64,000 bases of DNA, from assembly GCF_947492365.1 (NCBI RefSeq), contig NZ_CANLMB010000001.1:1540874-1604873 (forward strand). The letters are read 5' to 3'. The DNA comes from an uncultured Erythrobacter sp. (GTDB lineage: Bacteria; Pseudomonadota; Alphaproteobacteria; Sphingomonadales; Sphingomonadaceae). Of this stretch, positions 53,333 to 62,574 are shown piece after piece. The position numbers and the translations under genes are program-made. The notes beneath the pieces are model-generated. The model was not told where the DNA came from. It saw nothing but the letters and a program-made list of their open reading frames with translations, and did no database searches. The first letter of the stretch is position 1, and every line of letters begins with the position of its first letter.

Positions 53333-53857
53333 TCACATTCTGGCGGAATTTTCGCCCGCCAAAGCCGCGCCTGCATGTTCATGCGGGGCGATTGCCGTGG
53401 TCTCGGCGTCCATCTCGATCAGATAGGGCGCGACGAAACCGGCATAGTCGTCCTTGCGCTGTTGCGGCAGGTCTTTCCAGCCAGTGATCGACCCGCGGCA
53501 TTTGGCGTGCCCGCAGCCGCACGAAGCGGTGAAATGCTCGATCCGGTAATTGCGCATCGCGTAATCATATGTGGCTTCGTCTTCGGCTGCGATGTCGCGC
53601 ATCGCGACGATATTATGACCGCCGGTTGCGTTGAGCATGATGCCGCAATTGGGATCGCAGGAATGGTTGAACTTGGAGCCGAGCCCCTTGTGAAATCCGA
53701 ACCGGGTCTTGCTGATTTGGGAGGCGTGCGAGTGGTTGGTGATCGGCCTGTCATCGAGCACCCCCAGATACAGGATGTCGCCTTTAGTAAATGATTCCAG
53801 AGCATAAATGCCCTGGCCGCGACCTTGCGCGGTCCGCTCTTCGATAACGCTTTTCAT
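53333..53857 (-). CDS. SET-domain protein (lysine methyltransferase-like)
   Basis: A 174-residue SET protein. FNHSCDPNCGIML is the SAM and pseudoknot NHSCxPNC signature, DEATYDYAMRNYR carries the catalytic Tyr region, and CGCGHAKCRGSI is a post-SET zinc cysteine cluster. In eukaryotes this fold methylates histone lysines; in bacteria, targets can be ribosomal or DNA-bound proteins. ATG at 53857 has GAGGAA at a good distance. A longer frame from 53902 is less likely. Adjacent small genes suggest a minor operon of unknown purpose. Confidence 0.88.
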   Translation of the reverse strand: MKSVIEERTAQGRGQGIYALESFTKGDILYLGVLDDRPITNHSHASQISKTRFGFHKGLGSKFNHSCDPNCGIMLNATGGHNIVAMRDIAAEDEATYDYAMRNYRIEHFTASCGCGHAKCRGSITGWKDLPQQRKDDYAGFVAPYLIEMDAETTAIAPHEHAGAALAGENSARM

Positions 53858-53867
53858 GTGGGATTCC

Positions 53868-54071
53868 TCAGCCAGCAATGGCGTGGTGAGACCGCGAGCC
53901 ATTGGCTCTGGTCTTTGCGAAAGGATACTGCGCGACGCCGAGTTGCTGCCGGGCTTCTTGGATCAGGTTCTCATGATGATTGACGCAGCCGCGCGGCGCA
54001 GTCCGCTTCCCTGCAGCTGCGGCTTTCATCAAGGCAACCTGGTGGTCGTATAGAAGTCTGTTGAGGCTCAA
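53868..54071 (-). CDS. Small hypothetical protein (67 aa)
   Basis: A 67-residue frame from TTG at 54071, with GGGAGAA six bases upstream. It reads MSLNRLLYDHQVALMKAAAA and continues with two His, one Cys and basic residues; no domain is recognised. It ends 10 bases before the SET gene on the same strand, so the two may be co-transcribed. The gap 54072-54226 shows nothing else. Confidence 0.45.
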   Translation of the reverse strand: MSLNRLLYDHQVALMKAAAAGKRTAPRGCVNHHENLIQEARQQLGVAQYPFAKTRANGSRSHHAIAG

Positions 54072-54226
54072 TTCGCGTTCTCCCTAATGCGGGAGCGCAA
54101 TTGTCTCTCAGTCGAGATGCGCATTAAGACGTGCTCTCGATTGCTCCTAGATGGTGATGATCGTCACGATCTACAAGCAGCAGAGCGAGGGAACTTTGAG
54201 GCGCAAGCAGCCCGAGCCTGAGCCTG

Positions 54227-54910
54227 CTAGGCGCGTTTGCGTCCGAACCAGATCGTGTGATGCGCGCCCTTGTTGTTCGGACGCGAGCGGACGCTGCGTT
54301 CTTCGACGTCGAAACCGGCCTCTTTCATCCGGCGGCGAAAGCCGTGATCGGGGGCGGCTGACCAGACCGAGACAATCCCGCCGGGCTTCAGCGCATCGCG
54401 CGCTTTGCCAAGGCCGGTGCGCGAATAGATGCGGTTGTTGTCGGCGCGCACCATCCCGTCCGGCCCGTTATCCACGTCGAGCAGGATCGCGTCGAACTTC
54501 TCGCACGTCCCGTCATTGGCATCGTCAATCAGCGCGGCGACATCGCAGATTTTGAGGTCGAGGCGCTTGTCCGACAGGCAGTCACCGGTCAGCTCCGCCA
54601 TCGGCCCTTGCGCCCATTCAATGATCTTGTCCGAGATCTCCGCGACCACCGCCTGCGCGCCCTCGCCCATCCGTGCCAAAGCCGCGCGCAGAGTGAAGCC
54701 CATGCCATAGCCGCCGATCAGGATGCGCGGGTTGCTTGCCTCCAAGCGGTCAAGCGTCAGCTCGGCCAGCTGCTCTTCGGAAAAGCGCATGCGGGAGCTC
54801 ATCAACTCGTTGCGACCCAGCACGATCATAAAGTCGCGCCCATGGCTGTAGAGCTCGAGCGTTTCGCCGTCCTGGATGTCGGCGGTGTCGAGAAGTTCGC
54901 GTTTGAGCAT
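54227..54910 (-). CDS. Spermidine synthase-like methyltransferase-fold protein
   Basis: A 227-residue protein of the spermidine synthase-like Rossmann family. The SAM-binding region is RILIGGYGMGFTLRAALARM, followed by AVVAEISDKIIEWAQGPM and the acidic DAILLDVDNGPDGMVRADN. It lacks the N-terminal beta domain of true SpeE, so the substrate is uncertain; many such short proteins are uncharacterised. C-terminus IWFGRKRA. A perfect 32-bp inverted repeat lies just upstream of its start. Confidence 0.82.
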   Translation of the reverse strand: MLKRELLDTADIQDGETLELYSHGRDFMIVLGRNELMSSRMRFSEEQLAELTLDRLEASNPRILIGGYGMGFTLRAALARMGEGAQAVVAEISDKIIEWAQGPMAELTGDCLSDKRLDLKICDVAALIDDANDGTCEKFDAILLDVDNGPDGMVRADNNRIYSRTGLGKARDALKPGGIVSVWSAAPDHGFRRRMKEAGFDVEERSVRSRPNNKGAHHTIWFGRKRA

Positions 54911-54930
54911 TTTTGTTCCTGCGTGCCGGA

Positions 54931-55011
54931 GCCACCCGCTCCCTCCACCCTTCCACCCGGATCGTAACCCGGTGTGATAATCCGGGTGGAAGGGTGGAGG
55001 GAGCGGGTGGC
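54931..55011. repeat. Perfect 32-bp inverted repeat
   Basis: The arms 54931-54962 and 54980-55011 are exact reverse complements, separated by a 17-base loop. They are C/G-rich with the repeated words CCACCC and CCCTCC. The repeat sits between the spermidine-synthase-like start (54910) and the pnp terminator. It is far longer than a terminator and has no T run. It may be a small mobile repeat (REP/MITE-like) or a structured transcript. Confidence 0.9.
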
Positions 55012-55028
55012 GCGGTCAATCCATAAAG

Positions 55029-55060
55029 AAGGCCCGCCGAAATCGCTTTCGGCGGGCCTT
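55029..55060 (-). terminator. Strong terminator of the truB-rpsO-pnp unit
   Basis: The 14-base arms AAGGCCCGCCGAAA (55029-55042) and 55047-55060 are perfect with a TCGC loop, 24 bases beyond the pnp stop. In the leftward direction the hairpin ends in TT and is then followed by CTTTATGG. Confidence 0.8.
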
Positions 55061-55083
55061 GCTGTTTCGCTTGCGCTAAAGGC

Positions 55084-57369
55084 TTAGTCCTTCAGGAAGT
55101 CCGGCATTGCTGCGGGGCCATCATTGTCGCCGCCGCCGTCACGATTGCCACCGCGACCACCACGGTCGCCGCCGCGGCCACGACCGCCGCCGCCACCGCG
55201 CGGACCACGACGGTCCCCACGATCACCGCGCGGTTTGCTCTCGCGTGGTGGGCGTGTGTCTTCCAGCTCTTCGCCGGTTTCTTGGTCAACAACGCGCATC
55301 GACAGACGGACCTTGCCGCGCTGGTCGATCTCGAGAACCTTGACCTTTACTTCCTGGCCTTCGCTGACGACGTCAGTGACCTTCTCGACCCGCTCGTTCT
55401 TCATTTCGGAGACGTGGACGAGACCGTCCTTGCCGCCCATGAAGTTCACGAACGCGCCGAAATCGACGATGTTTACGACCTTGCCGTTGTAGATCTTGCC
55501 CACTTCGGCTTCCTCGACGATGCCTTCGATCCACGCGCGTGCTGCGGCGATCTCGTCTGCATTCGAAGAGCTGATCTTGATCGTGCCTTCGTCGTCAATG
55601 TCGACCTTGGCGCCGGTTTCAGCGACAATTTCGCGGATAACCTTACCGCCCGTGCCGATAACGTCGCGGATCTTCGATTTGTCGATCTGCATCGTTTCGA
55701 TACGCGGAGCGTGCTTGGAAACCTCGGTGCGGGCGCCGGTCAGAGCCTTCGCCATTTCACCCAGGATGTGCGCGCGGCCGGCTTTCGCCTGTTCGAGCGC
55801 TTTTTCCATGATTTCCTTGGTGATGCCGGCAACCTTGATGTCCATCTGGAGGCTGGTGATGCCTTCTTCTGAACCGGCAACCTTGAAGTCCATGTCGCCG
55901 AGGTGATCTTCGTCACCCAGAATGTCGGACAGAACTGCGAAGTCGCTGCCTTCGAGGATCAGACCCATCGCAATGCCCGAAACCGGACGTGCGAGCGGAA
56001 CGCCTGCATCCATCATCGACAATGCACCGCCGCAGACAGTCGCCATTGAGGACGAGCCGTTGGACTCGGTGATGTCGGACAGAACGCGGATCGTGTACGG
56101 GAAATCTTCCGTGTTGGGCAGAACCGGACGCAGCGCGCGGAAAGCGAGCTTGCCGTGGCCGGTTTCGCGGCGGCTGGTAAAGCCGAAACGGCCCACTTCA
56201 CCGACCGAATAGGGCGGGAAGTTATAGTGCAGCATGAAGTTGCTGTAGCTAAGGCCTTCCAGACCGTCGATCATCTGCTCTGCATCTTTGGTGCCGAGCG
56301 TGGTGGTGCAGATCGCCTGCGTTTCACCGCGGGTGAACAGCGCCGAACCGTGGGTACGCGGCAGCAGGCCGACCATGGCTTCGATCGGGCGAACCTGATC
56401 GAGCTTGCGTCCGTCGATGCGGGTGCCGTCCTTGATGATGGCGCCGCGAACGATTTCGGCTTCCAGCTTCTTGACCGCCTTGTTGGCGACCATCTGGGTC
56501 TGGCCTTCTTCCTCGGCGAAAGCTTCTTTCGCCTTGGCGCGCGCTTCGTTCAGAGCATCGGAACGCGCCGACTTGTCGGTCAGCTTGTAAGCAGCCGCGA
56601 TGTCGTCTCCGACGATGCCGCGCAGCTTTTCCTTGATTGCCGAAGTGTCGTCGCTGGTGTCGACTTCCCAAGGTTCCTTGGCAGCCTGTTCAGCCAGATC
56701 GATGATCGCGCCGATGACCTTGCGGCTTTCCTCGTGAGCAAACATGACCGCGCCGAGCATCTGCTCTTCGGTCAGTTCTTTCGCTTCGGATTCAACCATC
56801 ATCACCGCGTCGTTGGTCGCCGCGACAACGAGGTCGAGATTGCCGTCTTCGCCCAGCGCATCGGTGATGCTCGGGTTGAGGACATATTCGCCTTCATTGT
56901 TGAAGCCGACGCGCGCTGCGCCGATCGGACCCATGAAGGGAAGGCCGCTAATGGTCAGAGCAGCAGAGGCTGCGATCATTGCGACGATATCTGGCTCGGT
57001 TTCGCCGTCATAGGACAGAACCTGGCAGATCACGTTGATTTCGTTGTAGAACCCTTCAGGGAAGAGCGGGCGCACCGGACGGTCGATCAGACGGCTGGTG
57101 AGCGTTTCTTTCTCTGTCGCGCGACCTTCGCGCTTGAAGAAGCCGCCCGGGATACGGCCGGCTGCCGAGAATTTTTCCTGATAGTGAACGGTGAGCGGGA
57201 AGAAGTCCTGCCCCTCGCGAACACTCTTGGCGGCGGTGACTGCGCACAGCACCACGGTTTCGCCATAAGTGGCCAGAACAGCGCCGTCTGCCTGACGGGC
57301 AATGCGGCCTGTTTCCAGAGTGAGGGTTTTTCCGCCCCACTCCACCGATACGGTTTTCGTGTCGAACAT
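55084..57369 (-). CDS. pnp: Polyribonucleotide nucleotidyltransferase with RGG tail
   Basis: A 761-residue PNPase: two RNase PH-like domains ([40 protein letters not shown]), then KH ([20 protein letters not shown]) and S1 ([20 protein letters not shown]). It degrades RNA 3' to 5' with phosphate and joins the degradosome. After S1 the C-terminus is an unusual Arg/Gly-rich tail ([20 protein letters not shown]), which may bind RNA or proteins. Start MFDTKTV at 57369 with AAAGGAAAA upstream. The gap to rpsO (57370-57544) holds a hairpin. Confidence 0.97.
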   Translation of the reverse strand: MFDTKTVSVEWGGKTLTLETGRIARQADGAVLATYGETVVLCAVTAAKSVREGQDFFPLTVHYQEKFSAAGRIPGGFFKREGRATEKETLTSRLIDRPVRPLFPEGFYNEINVICQVLSYDGETEPDIVAMIAASAALTISGLPFMGPIGAARVGFNNEGEYVLNPSITDALGEDGNLDLVVAATNDAVMMVESEAKELTEEQMLGAVMFAHEESRKVIGAIIDLAEQAAKEPWEVDTSDDTSAIKEKLRGIVGDDIAAAYKLTDKSARSDALNEARAKAKEAFAEEEGQTQMVANKAVKKLEAEIVRGAIIKDGTRIDGRKLDQVRPIEAMVGLLPRTHGSALFTRGETQAICTTTLGTKDAEQMIDGLEGLSYSNFMLHYNFPPYSVGEVGRFGFTSRRETGHGKLAFRALRPVLPNTEDFPYTIRVLSDITESNGSSSMATVCGGALSMMDAGVPLARPVSGIAMGLILEGSDFAVLSDILGDEDHLGDMDFKVAGSEEGITSLQMDIKVAGITKEIMEKALEQAKAGRAHILGEMAKALTGARTEVSKHAPRIETMQIDKSKIRDVIGTGGKVIREIVAETGAKVDIDDEGTIKISSSNADEIAAARAWIEGIVEEAEVGKIYNGKVVNIVDFGAFVNFMGGKDGLVHVSEMKNERVEKVTDVVSEGQEVKVKVLEIDQRGKVRLSMRVVDQETGEELEDTRPPRESKPRGDRGDRRGPRGGGGGRGRGGDRGGRGGNRDGGGDNDGPAAMPDFLKD

Positions 57370-57511
57370 GTATTTTCCTTTTGAACCCGCATGACGCCTT
57401 ATTGCGTGGCGGGGCCTACTTGTGCCGGGGATACCGTCCCGGTCCGGTGCGGGGCTAATCGCGCCCCATTTTTCCGCTCCCGGCCGAATTGCTCGGGAGA
57501 GGATAGACAAA

Positions 57512-57532
57512 GGGCGGCCCTTGGAGCCGCCC
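57512..57532 (-). terminator. Hairpin between rpsO and pnp
   Basis: GGGCGGC (57512-57518) pairs with GCCGCCC (57526-57532), 13 bases after the rpsO stop. With only a short T stretch it could be a partial terminator or an RNase III/E processing site, as found between rpsO and pnp in other bacteria. Confidence 0.55.
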
Positions 57533-57544
57533 CTTGAAAAACTC

Positions 57545-57814
57545 TTACTTACGCAGACCCAGCTTCTGGATCAGGGCGTTGTAACGCTCGACGTCTTTCT
57601 TCTTGAGAAAGGCGAGCAGGTTGCGGCGCTTGTTGACCATCATCAGAAGGCCGCGACGCGAGTGGTTGTCCTTGTGGTTGGACTTGAAGTGTTCGGTGAG
57701 GTTGCGGATGCGCTCGGTGAGGATCGCGACCTGAACTTCGGGACTGCCCGTATCGCCTTTGGCCTGGGCATTGTCCTTGATAATTTCTTGCTTACGCTCG
57801 GGTGAAACCGACAT
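57545..57814 (-). CDS. rpsO: Ribosomal protein S15
   Basis: An 89-residue S15, standard length. [20 protein letters not shown] and [20 protein letters not shown] are diagnostic. It binds 16S rRNA helices 20-22 and commonly represses its own mRNA. It begins 12 bases after the truB stop, and pnp follows, which is the common truB-rpsO-pnp order. Confidence 0.98.
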   Translation of the reverse strand: MSVSPERKQEIIKDNAQAKGDTGSPEVQVAILTERIRNLTEHFKSNHKDNHSRRGLLMMVNKRRNLLAFLKKKDVERYNALIQKLGLRK

Positions 57815-57825
57815 ATTTTCTCTTT

Positions 57826-58749
57826 CTACTCAGCGACATCGGGAAGGTTGAAACCCCTGACAACTTTCGCTGTCCCATCCGAAATTTCCATAAGCGCGAC
57901 AGGGACGCTGTCCAGCATCGCACAATAGAGCCCGGATGGTTGGGGCAATCCAGACAAGACCCGGCCTTCTCGGGCCGCCTGCGCGTCTGTCTGGTTGAGG
58001 TTGAGGGCCGGGATGTCGTCCAGCCCCGCCTCTAACGGCAGGAGGAGGTCTTCAAGGGCCGCGCCATTAGCGACTTCGTTCAGTTTGTCCAGCGAAATCG
58101 CTTGGGATTCGGTGAATGGACCGGCCTTTGTCCGCCTTAGATAGGTAACATGGCCGAGACTTCCAAGGTCGCGCGCGATGTCGCGGGCAAGACTGCGGAT
58201 ATAGGTGCCTTTGGAAACGTGCGCGGTTAGGGTGATCGCATCGCGTTCGTGACCGCCATCGGCGATGGTGAGCGCATGAATCGTGACCGCACGCGTTTTG
58301 AGCGTCACTTCCTCCCCAGCCCTCGCCAGATCATAGGCGCGCTTGCCATCGACTTTGAGCGCCGAATAGGCTGGCGGCACCTGCTCGATCGCGCCTGTGA
58401 AGTGAGGGAGCGCCGCCTCTACCTGCTCCAGCGTTGGGCGGTGATCGCTGCGTTCGACGACTTCGCCTTCGGTGTCGAGCGTGGCGGTCTCCTCGCCGAA
58501 CTTGAGAGTGAAGTCATAAATCTTGCTCGCATCAAGCATCCGCCCAGCGAGCTTGGTCGCCTCGCCAAGCGCAATCGGCAATACCCCTTCGGCCAGCGGG
58601 TCCAGAGTGCCACCATGGCCCACCTTCGTCTTGGCATAGCCGCCCTGACGCAGATTGCGCTTCACCGCCGCGACAGCCTGCGTCGATCCAAGCCCGCGCG
58701 GCTTGTCGAGGATGATCCAGCCATTCGGCGCGGGTTTAAGCTCGCTCAT
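57826..58749 (-). CDS. truB: tRNA pseudouridine(55) synthase
   Basis: A 307-residue TruB. The catalytic Asp is in [40 protein letters not shown] and [20 protein letters not shown] are further conserved motifs, and [16 protein letters not shown] follows. It makes pseudouridine 55 in the T-loop of tRNAs. First gene of the leftward unit with rpsO and pnp; it begins 31 bases from the symporter gene end. Confidence 0.97.
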   Translation of the reverse strand: MSELKPAPNGWIILDKPRGLGSTQAVAAVKRNLRQGGYAKTKVGHGGTLDPLAEGVLPIALGEATKLAGRMLDASKIYDFTLKFGEETATLDTEGEVVERSDHRPTLEQVEAALPHFTGAIEQVPPAYSALKVDGKRAYDLARAGEEVTLKTRAVTIHALTIADGGHERDAITLTAHVSKGTYIRSLARDIARDLGSLGHVTYLRRTKAGPFTESQAISLDKLNEVANGAALEDLLLPLEAGLDDIPALNLNQTDAQAAREGRVLSGLPQPSGLYCAMLDSVPVALMEISDGTAKVVRGFNLPDVAE

Positions 58750-58780
58750 GCCGCCCCGCTAGGCGCAGTTGGCCATTTGC

Positions 58781-60337
58781 TCAAGCGGCAGAAGGCTCCT
58801 CTGCGCCCGAGCGGAAGCCGAACTTCGCCCGTTTGCCGAACACCACGAGATTGGTGAGCAAGGCCACAAGGACCGAGCTGAACAGCACGAACACCATCAC
58901 GTCGATATAGTGCAACCAGTCGAGGCCGAGATAGCGGTAGAATGTCGTCCCGCCCCAGACCGCGCGGTCGGTGTAGAGATAGAAGGTGTGGAACGCGTAG
59001 ATCCCGACGCCGTAGGCCAGCCCCGTAACCGCCGCGCGCGCATCCATATTGCGGAACAGCAGCGCCGCGATAAAGGCGGACAGGATCGGCATGGAGAGCA
59101 GTCCGTTCAATTGCTGCAACAGATCGATAATGCTCTCTGCATTCGAGTAGATCGGCACCAGCAGGATCGAGACGACCATCGCGCCGATCCCGACCTTGCG
59201 GTTGAGCCGCACGACATCGACGTCCGGATTGACAAACTTGCGGTGGAAATCGACCGACCAGAGCGTGATCGTCGCGTTCATCACAGCAGAATAGGTGGTC
59301 AGCACCGCCGCCGCGATCATCGCTGCGAATAGCCCGCTGGTCCAACTGGGCATGATGTCCCCGACAAGACGGCCATAGGCTTCGTCCCCGACGCCGCCGT
59401 AGAGTTTGAACGCCACGACGCCCGGAATAACCACAATCGGCGGCACGATCAGCACGCGAATGATGGCAGCCGCCATGATGCCCTTTTGCGCTTCTTTCAC
59501 ATTGGGAGCAGCAAGAGCCTTTTGCGTGATGTTCTGATTGGTCGACCAGTAGAATATCTGGATGAAGATCATGCCGGTGAACAGCGTGTGGAACGGTATC
59601 TGGGAATCGTAATCCCCGACCATCGAGAGCCGCTCTGTCGGCACGCCGGAGAAGTCGAAACCGATGGCTTTCAGCGCGAGGAACACAACCAGCAAAGCCA
59701 GCGCAAGAATGCCGATGCCGCTATAGGTGTCGAGCACCGCCACAGCGCGCAGTCCGCCGAGGATCGCATAGGCCGCGCCGACAATCGCAAAGACGATTGC
59801 TATCGCCATCAAGCCGCGATCCACTGCCATTCCGGGATCTTCGCCAAAAGGCGGCACGATCACAAATTGCCCCATCTCCAACCCGAACAGCGACTGGATA
59901 AACAGCGACCCGCTATAGATCACCGCAGGCAGGTAAATGAACAGATTGCCCGCGAGGAACAGGCCCGAGATTACCGTGCGGATACTCGCGCCGTCATAGC
60001 GCTTTTCGAGCAGTTCGGTGACGGTCGTGCAATTGTTGCGATAGTAGATCGGCACAAAGATGAAGGCGAGCATCAGCAGGCCGATAAATCCGGCGATCTC
60101 CCACCAAGCGACCAGCAGCATCTGCGCGCCGTTCATGCCCACCAGCTGATCGGTCGAAAGGTTGGTCAGCGTGATCGCGCCCGCGACGAAGAACCAGCTC
60201 AGTCCCCCGCCTGCGAGGAAAATCTCCTTGTCCGCCGATGCATGGCTGGCCGCGCGCGCTGCCGCCACCTTGCGCCACACAAGCGCGGCGAGAATGGCCA
60301 TCAAGGCGAAAAAGACCGCAATCTGGACGACGTTCAT
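58781..60337 (-). CDS. Sodium:solute symporter (SSS family, sugar-type)
   Basis: A 518-residue, about 14-helix sodium symporter close to the SGLT group. FLAGGGLSWFFVAGAITLTNLS and DQLVGMNGAQMLLVAWWEI hold the sodium and sugar site region; FIFVPIYYRNNCTTVTELLE and TYSGIGILALALLVVFLALK are also typical. It is divergent from an alpha-galactosidase across 80 bases, so it probably takes up galactose, a galactoside or a galactosylglycerol. GGGAGAA precedes the ATG. Confidence 0.9.
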   Translation of the reverse strand: MNVVQIAVFFALMAILAALVWRKVAAARAASHASADKEIFLAGGGLSWFFVAGAITLTNLSTDQLVGMNGAQMLLVAWWEIAGFIGLLMLAFIFVPIYYRNNCTTVTELLEKRYDGASIRTVISGLFLAGNLFIYLPAVIYSGSLFIQSLFGLEMGQFVIVPPFGEDPGMAVDRGLMAIAIVFAIVGAAYAILGGLRAVAVLDTYSGIGILALALLVVFLALKAIGFDFSGVPTERLSMVGDYDSQIPFHTLFTGMIFIQIFYWSTNQNITQKALAAPNVKEAQKGIMAAAIIRVLIVPPIVVIPGVVAFKLYGGVGDEAYGRLVGDIMPSWTSGLFAAMIAAAVLTTYSAVMNATITLWSVDFHRKFVNPDVDVVRLNRKVGIGAMVVSILLVPIYSNAESIIDLLQQLNGLLSMPILSAFIAALLFRNMDARAAVTGLAYGVGIYAFHTFYLYTDRAVWGGTTFYRYLGLDWLHYIDVMVFVLFSSVLVALLTNLVVFGKRAKFGFRSGAEEPSAA

Positions 60338-60417
60338 TCAAATTCTCCCTCGCCCGCATGCCCCTATTCGCGGAATTGAGTTGTCCTAGAGCAAGGCGTG
60401 TCGCAAAGAAATTCCCG

Positions 60418-62574
60418 ATGACTGACAAGCTTCAGAATATTCACGAATTGTTTGAACTGCGCGCAGGCGGGACGCTGCTGGCACTCGAAGCGCGTAAAGG
60501 CGAGCGGGCGCATATCCTCTATGCCGGGCCTGACCTGCCCGGTGCCAATGCCGAAGAACTGGCGCTGCTAGCGACACGGCAACATGCGCCGGGCACGCCT
60601 GCGGTCCATCAGCGCGGGTCGCTGCTCAACGAGGTCGGAACGGGCATTTCGGGACCGTCCAGCCTTATCGGCCACCGCGGCGGCATGGATTGGGCAATTG
60701 ATTTGCGCGTAGTGGAAGTGATCGAGCTGTCCCCGCAGGCTGTCGAAATCCACTGCGAAGACAGCACCTGCGGCCTAGCTAGCGTGCATTCCTTCGCACT
60801 CGATCCGGCAACCGGCATGTTGTCGAGCAGCACGCGGATCGAAAATCGCGGCGATAGCACTTTCGACCTCGATTGGTGCGCAGCGCTGTGCCTGCCCTTC
60901 GACCCACGCCTAACGCGCTTCCTCAGCTTCACCGGACGCTGGGCTGGCGAGTTTCACATCGAGGAAGTCCCCGCATTTCAGGGCAGCATTGTGCGCGAGA
61001 ACAAGGCCGGGCGGACCAGCCATGACTCCTTCCCCGGCGGAATTCTCGCCAGCGCCGACACGAGCGAGATGCACGGCCCGGCCTGCGGTTTCCACCTCGC
61101 ATGGAGCGGCAATCACCGCCTGCGGATCGACCGCCACAGCGACGCTCGCGGCTTTGTGCAGATGGGCGAAATGGGCTTTCCCGGCGAGTTTCGACTGGCA
61201 GCGGGTGAGCACTACCAATCACCCGAGGCGCTGGTTGCTTGGTCGCAGGACGGGCTGAACGGTGTCTCGCACGCCTTCCACGAATATTTGTGCGGATCGG
61301 TGCTCGACAAACGCAGCCGCACCGCGCCCCGCCCCGTCCACTACAACACATGGGAAGCGGTCTATTTCGGCCATGACGAAGACACGCTGATTGACCTCGC
61401 CGAGCGCGCCGCCGCTGTTGGCGCAGAGCGCTTTGTGCTCGACGATGGCTGGTTCGGCGGTCGGCGCAACGATGCGGCAGGACTGGGCAATTGGTGGGTG
61501 AGCGGACAGGTCTATCCCAAAGGCCTTCACAAGCTGGCGGGCCGCGTGCGCGAGCTAGGCATGGAATTCGGCCTGTGGTTCGAACCCGAAATGGTCAATC
61601 CCGACAGCGACCTCTACCGCGCGCATCCCGACTGGGTGCTGAGAGCTGAAGGCGTTGAGCCAGTGCCATCGCGCGGTCAGTTGACGCTCGACCTCACCCG
61701 AAGCGAAGTGTGCGACTATCTGTTCGACAAGATCAACGCGCTCGTCGTCGAATACGCCATCGACTACATCAAGTGGGACATGAACCGCGATATCCAGCAT
61801 CCGGGCAGCGGCGGGCGAGCGGTCGCGGGCGCGCAGACGCGGGCTGTCTACGCCTTGATCGCGCGCCTCCGCTCTGCCCATCCCGCTCTAGAGATCGAGA
61901 GCTGCGCGTCGGGCGGTGGCCGCGCCGATTTCGGCATCTTGCGCAACACCGACCGGGTCTGGACCTCGGACAATAACGATGCGCGCGCACGGCAGTCGAT
62001 CCAGCGCGGCGCTTCGCATTTCCTGCCTCTTCGCGTCCTCGGCAGCCATGTCGGGCCAAAGCGCTGCCACATTACGGGGCGCAAATTCTCCATGGCCTTC
62101 CGCGCGGCGAGCGCCATTTTCGGCCATATGGGAATGGAGCTGGACCTGCGGCGCGAGAGCGAGCGCGATCTGGCGGTGCTCAAGGCAGGCATCGCGCTCT
62201 ACAAGCAGCACCGCGAGCTGATCCATGCGGGGCGCTTCTACCGGCTCGATGGGTCGCCCGCCACCAATCTGGTCGGATGCGTCGGCACCGATCGATGCGA
62301 AGCGCTGTTCTCTTACGCTGTGCTCGAAAACGAGATCGTCACCCTGCCCGCGCGCATCCACTTCGCCGGGCTCGATCCGCTGGCGCAATACCGCGTCAAG
62401 CTGGTCTGGCCACAGCACAATCCTTCGATCTCCTCACCCTCGATTGTTGACGCCGCCGGTCTACAGGGCGAAGGAACGCTCATATCGGGAGCAGCGCTGA
62501 TGGGTCACGGGATTCAGCCGCCGCTTACCCATCCCGACACCTGTCTGATCTATCACCTTAAGGCTGAGACGTGA
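60418..62574 (+). CDS. GH36 alpha-galactosidase
   Basis: A 718-residue glycoside hydrolase family 36 enzyme. The nucleophile D454 is in YIKWDMNRDIQHPG and the acid/base D518 in RVWTSDNNDARARQSIQRG. RFVLDDGWFGGRRNDAAGLG and MEFGLWFEPEMVNPDSDLY are also conserved. It removes alpha-galactosyl residues. No signal peptide is seen, so it acts on imported substrate. The stop overlaps the glpD start (GTGA), suggesting release of glycerol together with galactose. Raffinose-type sugars are an alternative. The ribosome site (AAAGAAA) is weak. Confidence 0.92.
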   Translation: MTDKLQNIHELFELRAGGTLLALEARKGERAHILYAGPDLPGANAEELALLATRQHAPGTPAVHQRGSLLNEVGTGISGPSSLIGHRGGMDWAIDLRVVEVIELSPQAVEIHCEDSTCGLASVHSFALDPATGMLSSSTRIENRGDSTFDLDWCAALCLPFDPRLTRFLSFTGRWAGEFHIEEVPAFQGSIVRENKAGRTSHDSFPGGILASADTSEMHGPACGFHLAWSGNHRLRIDRHSDARGFVQMGEMGFPGEFRLAAGEHYQSPEALVAWSQDGLNGVSHAFHEYLCGSVLDKRSRTAPRPVHYNTWEAVYFGHDEDTLIDLAERAAAVGAERFVLDDGWFGGRRNDAAGLGNWWVSGQVYPKGLHKLAGRVRELGMEFGLWFEPEMVNPDSDLYRAHPDWVLRAEGVEPVPSRGQLTLDLTRSEVCDYLFDKINALVVEYAIDYIKWDMNRDIQHPGSGGRAVAGAQTRAVYALIARLRSAHPALEIESCASGGGRADFGILRNTDRVWTSDNNDARARQSIQRGASHFLPLRVLGSHVGPKRCHITGRKFSMAFRAASAIFGHMGMELDLRRESERDLAVLKAGIALYKQHRELIHAGRFYRLDGSPATNLVGCVGTDRCEALFSYAVLENEIVTLPARIHFAGLDPLAQYRVKLVWPQHNPSISSPSIVDAAGLQGEGTLISGAALMGHGIQPPLTHPDTCLIYHLKAET

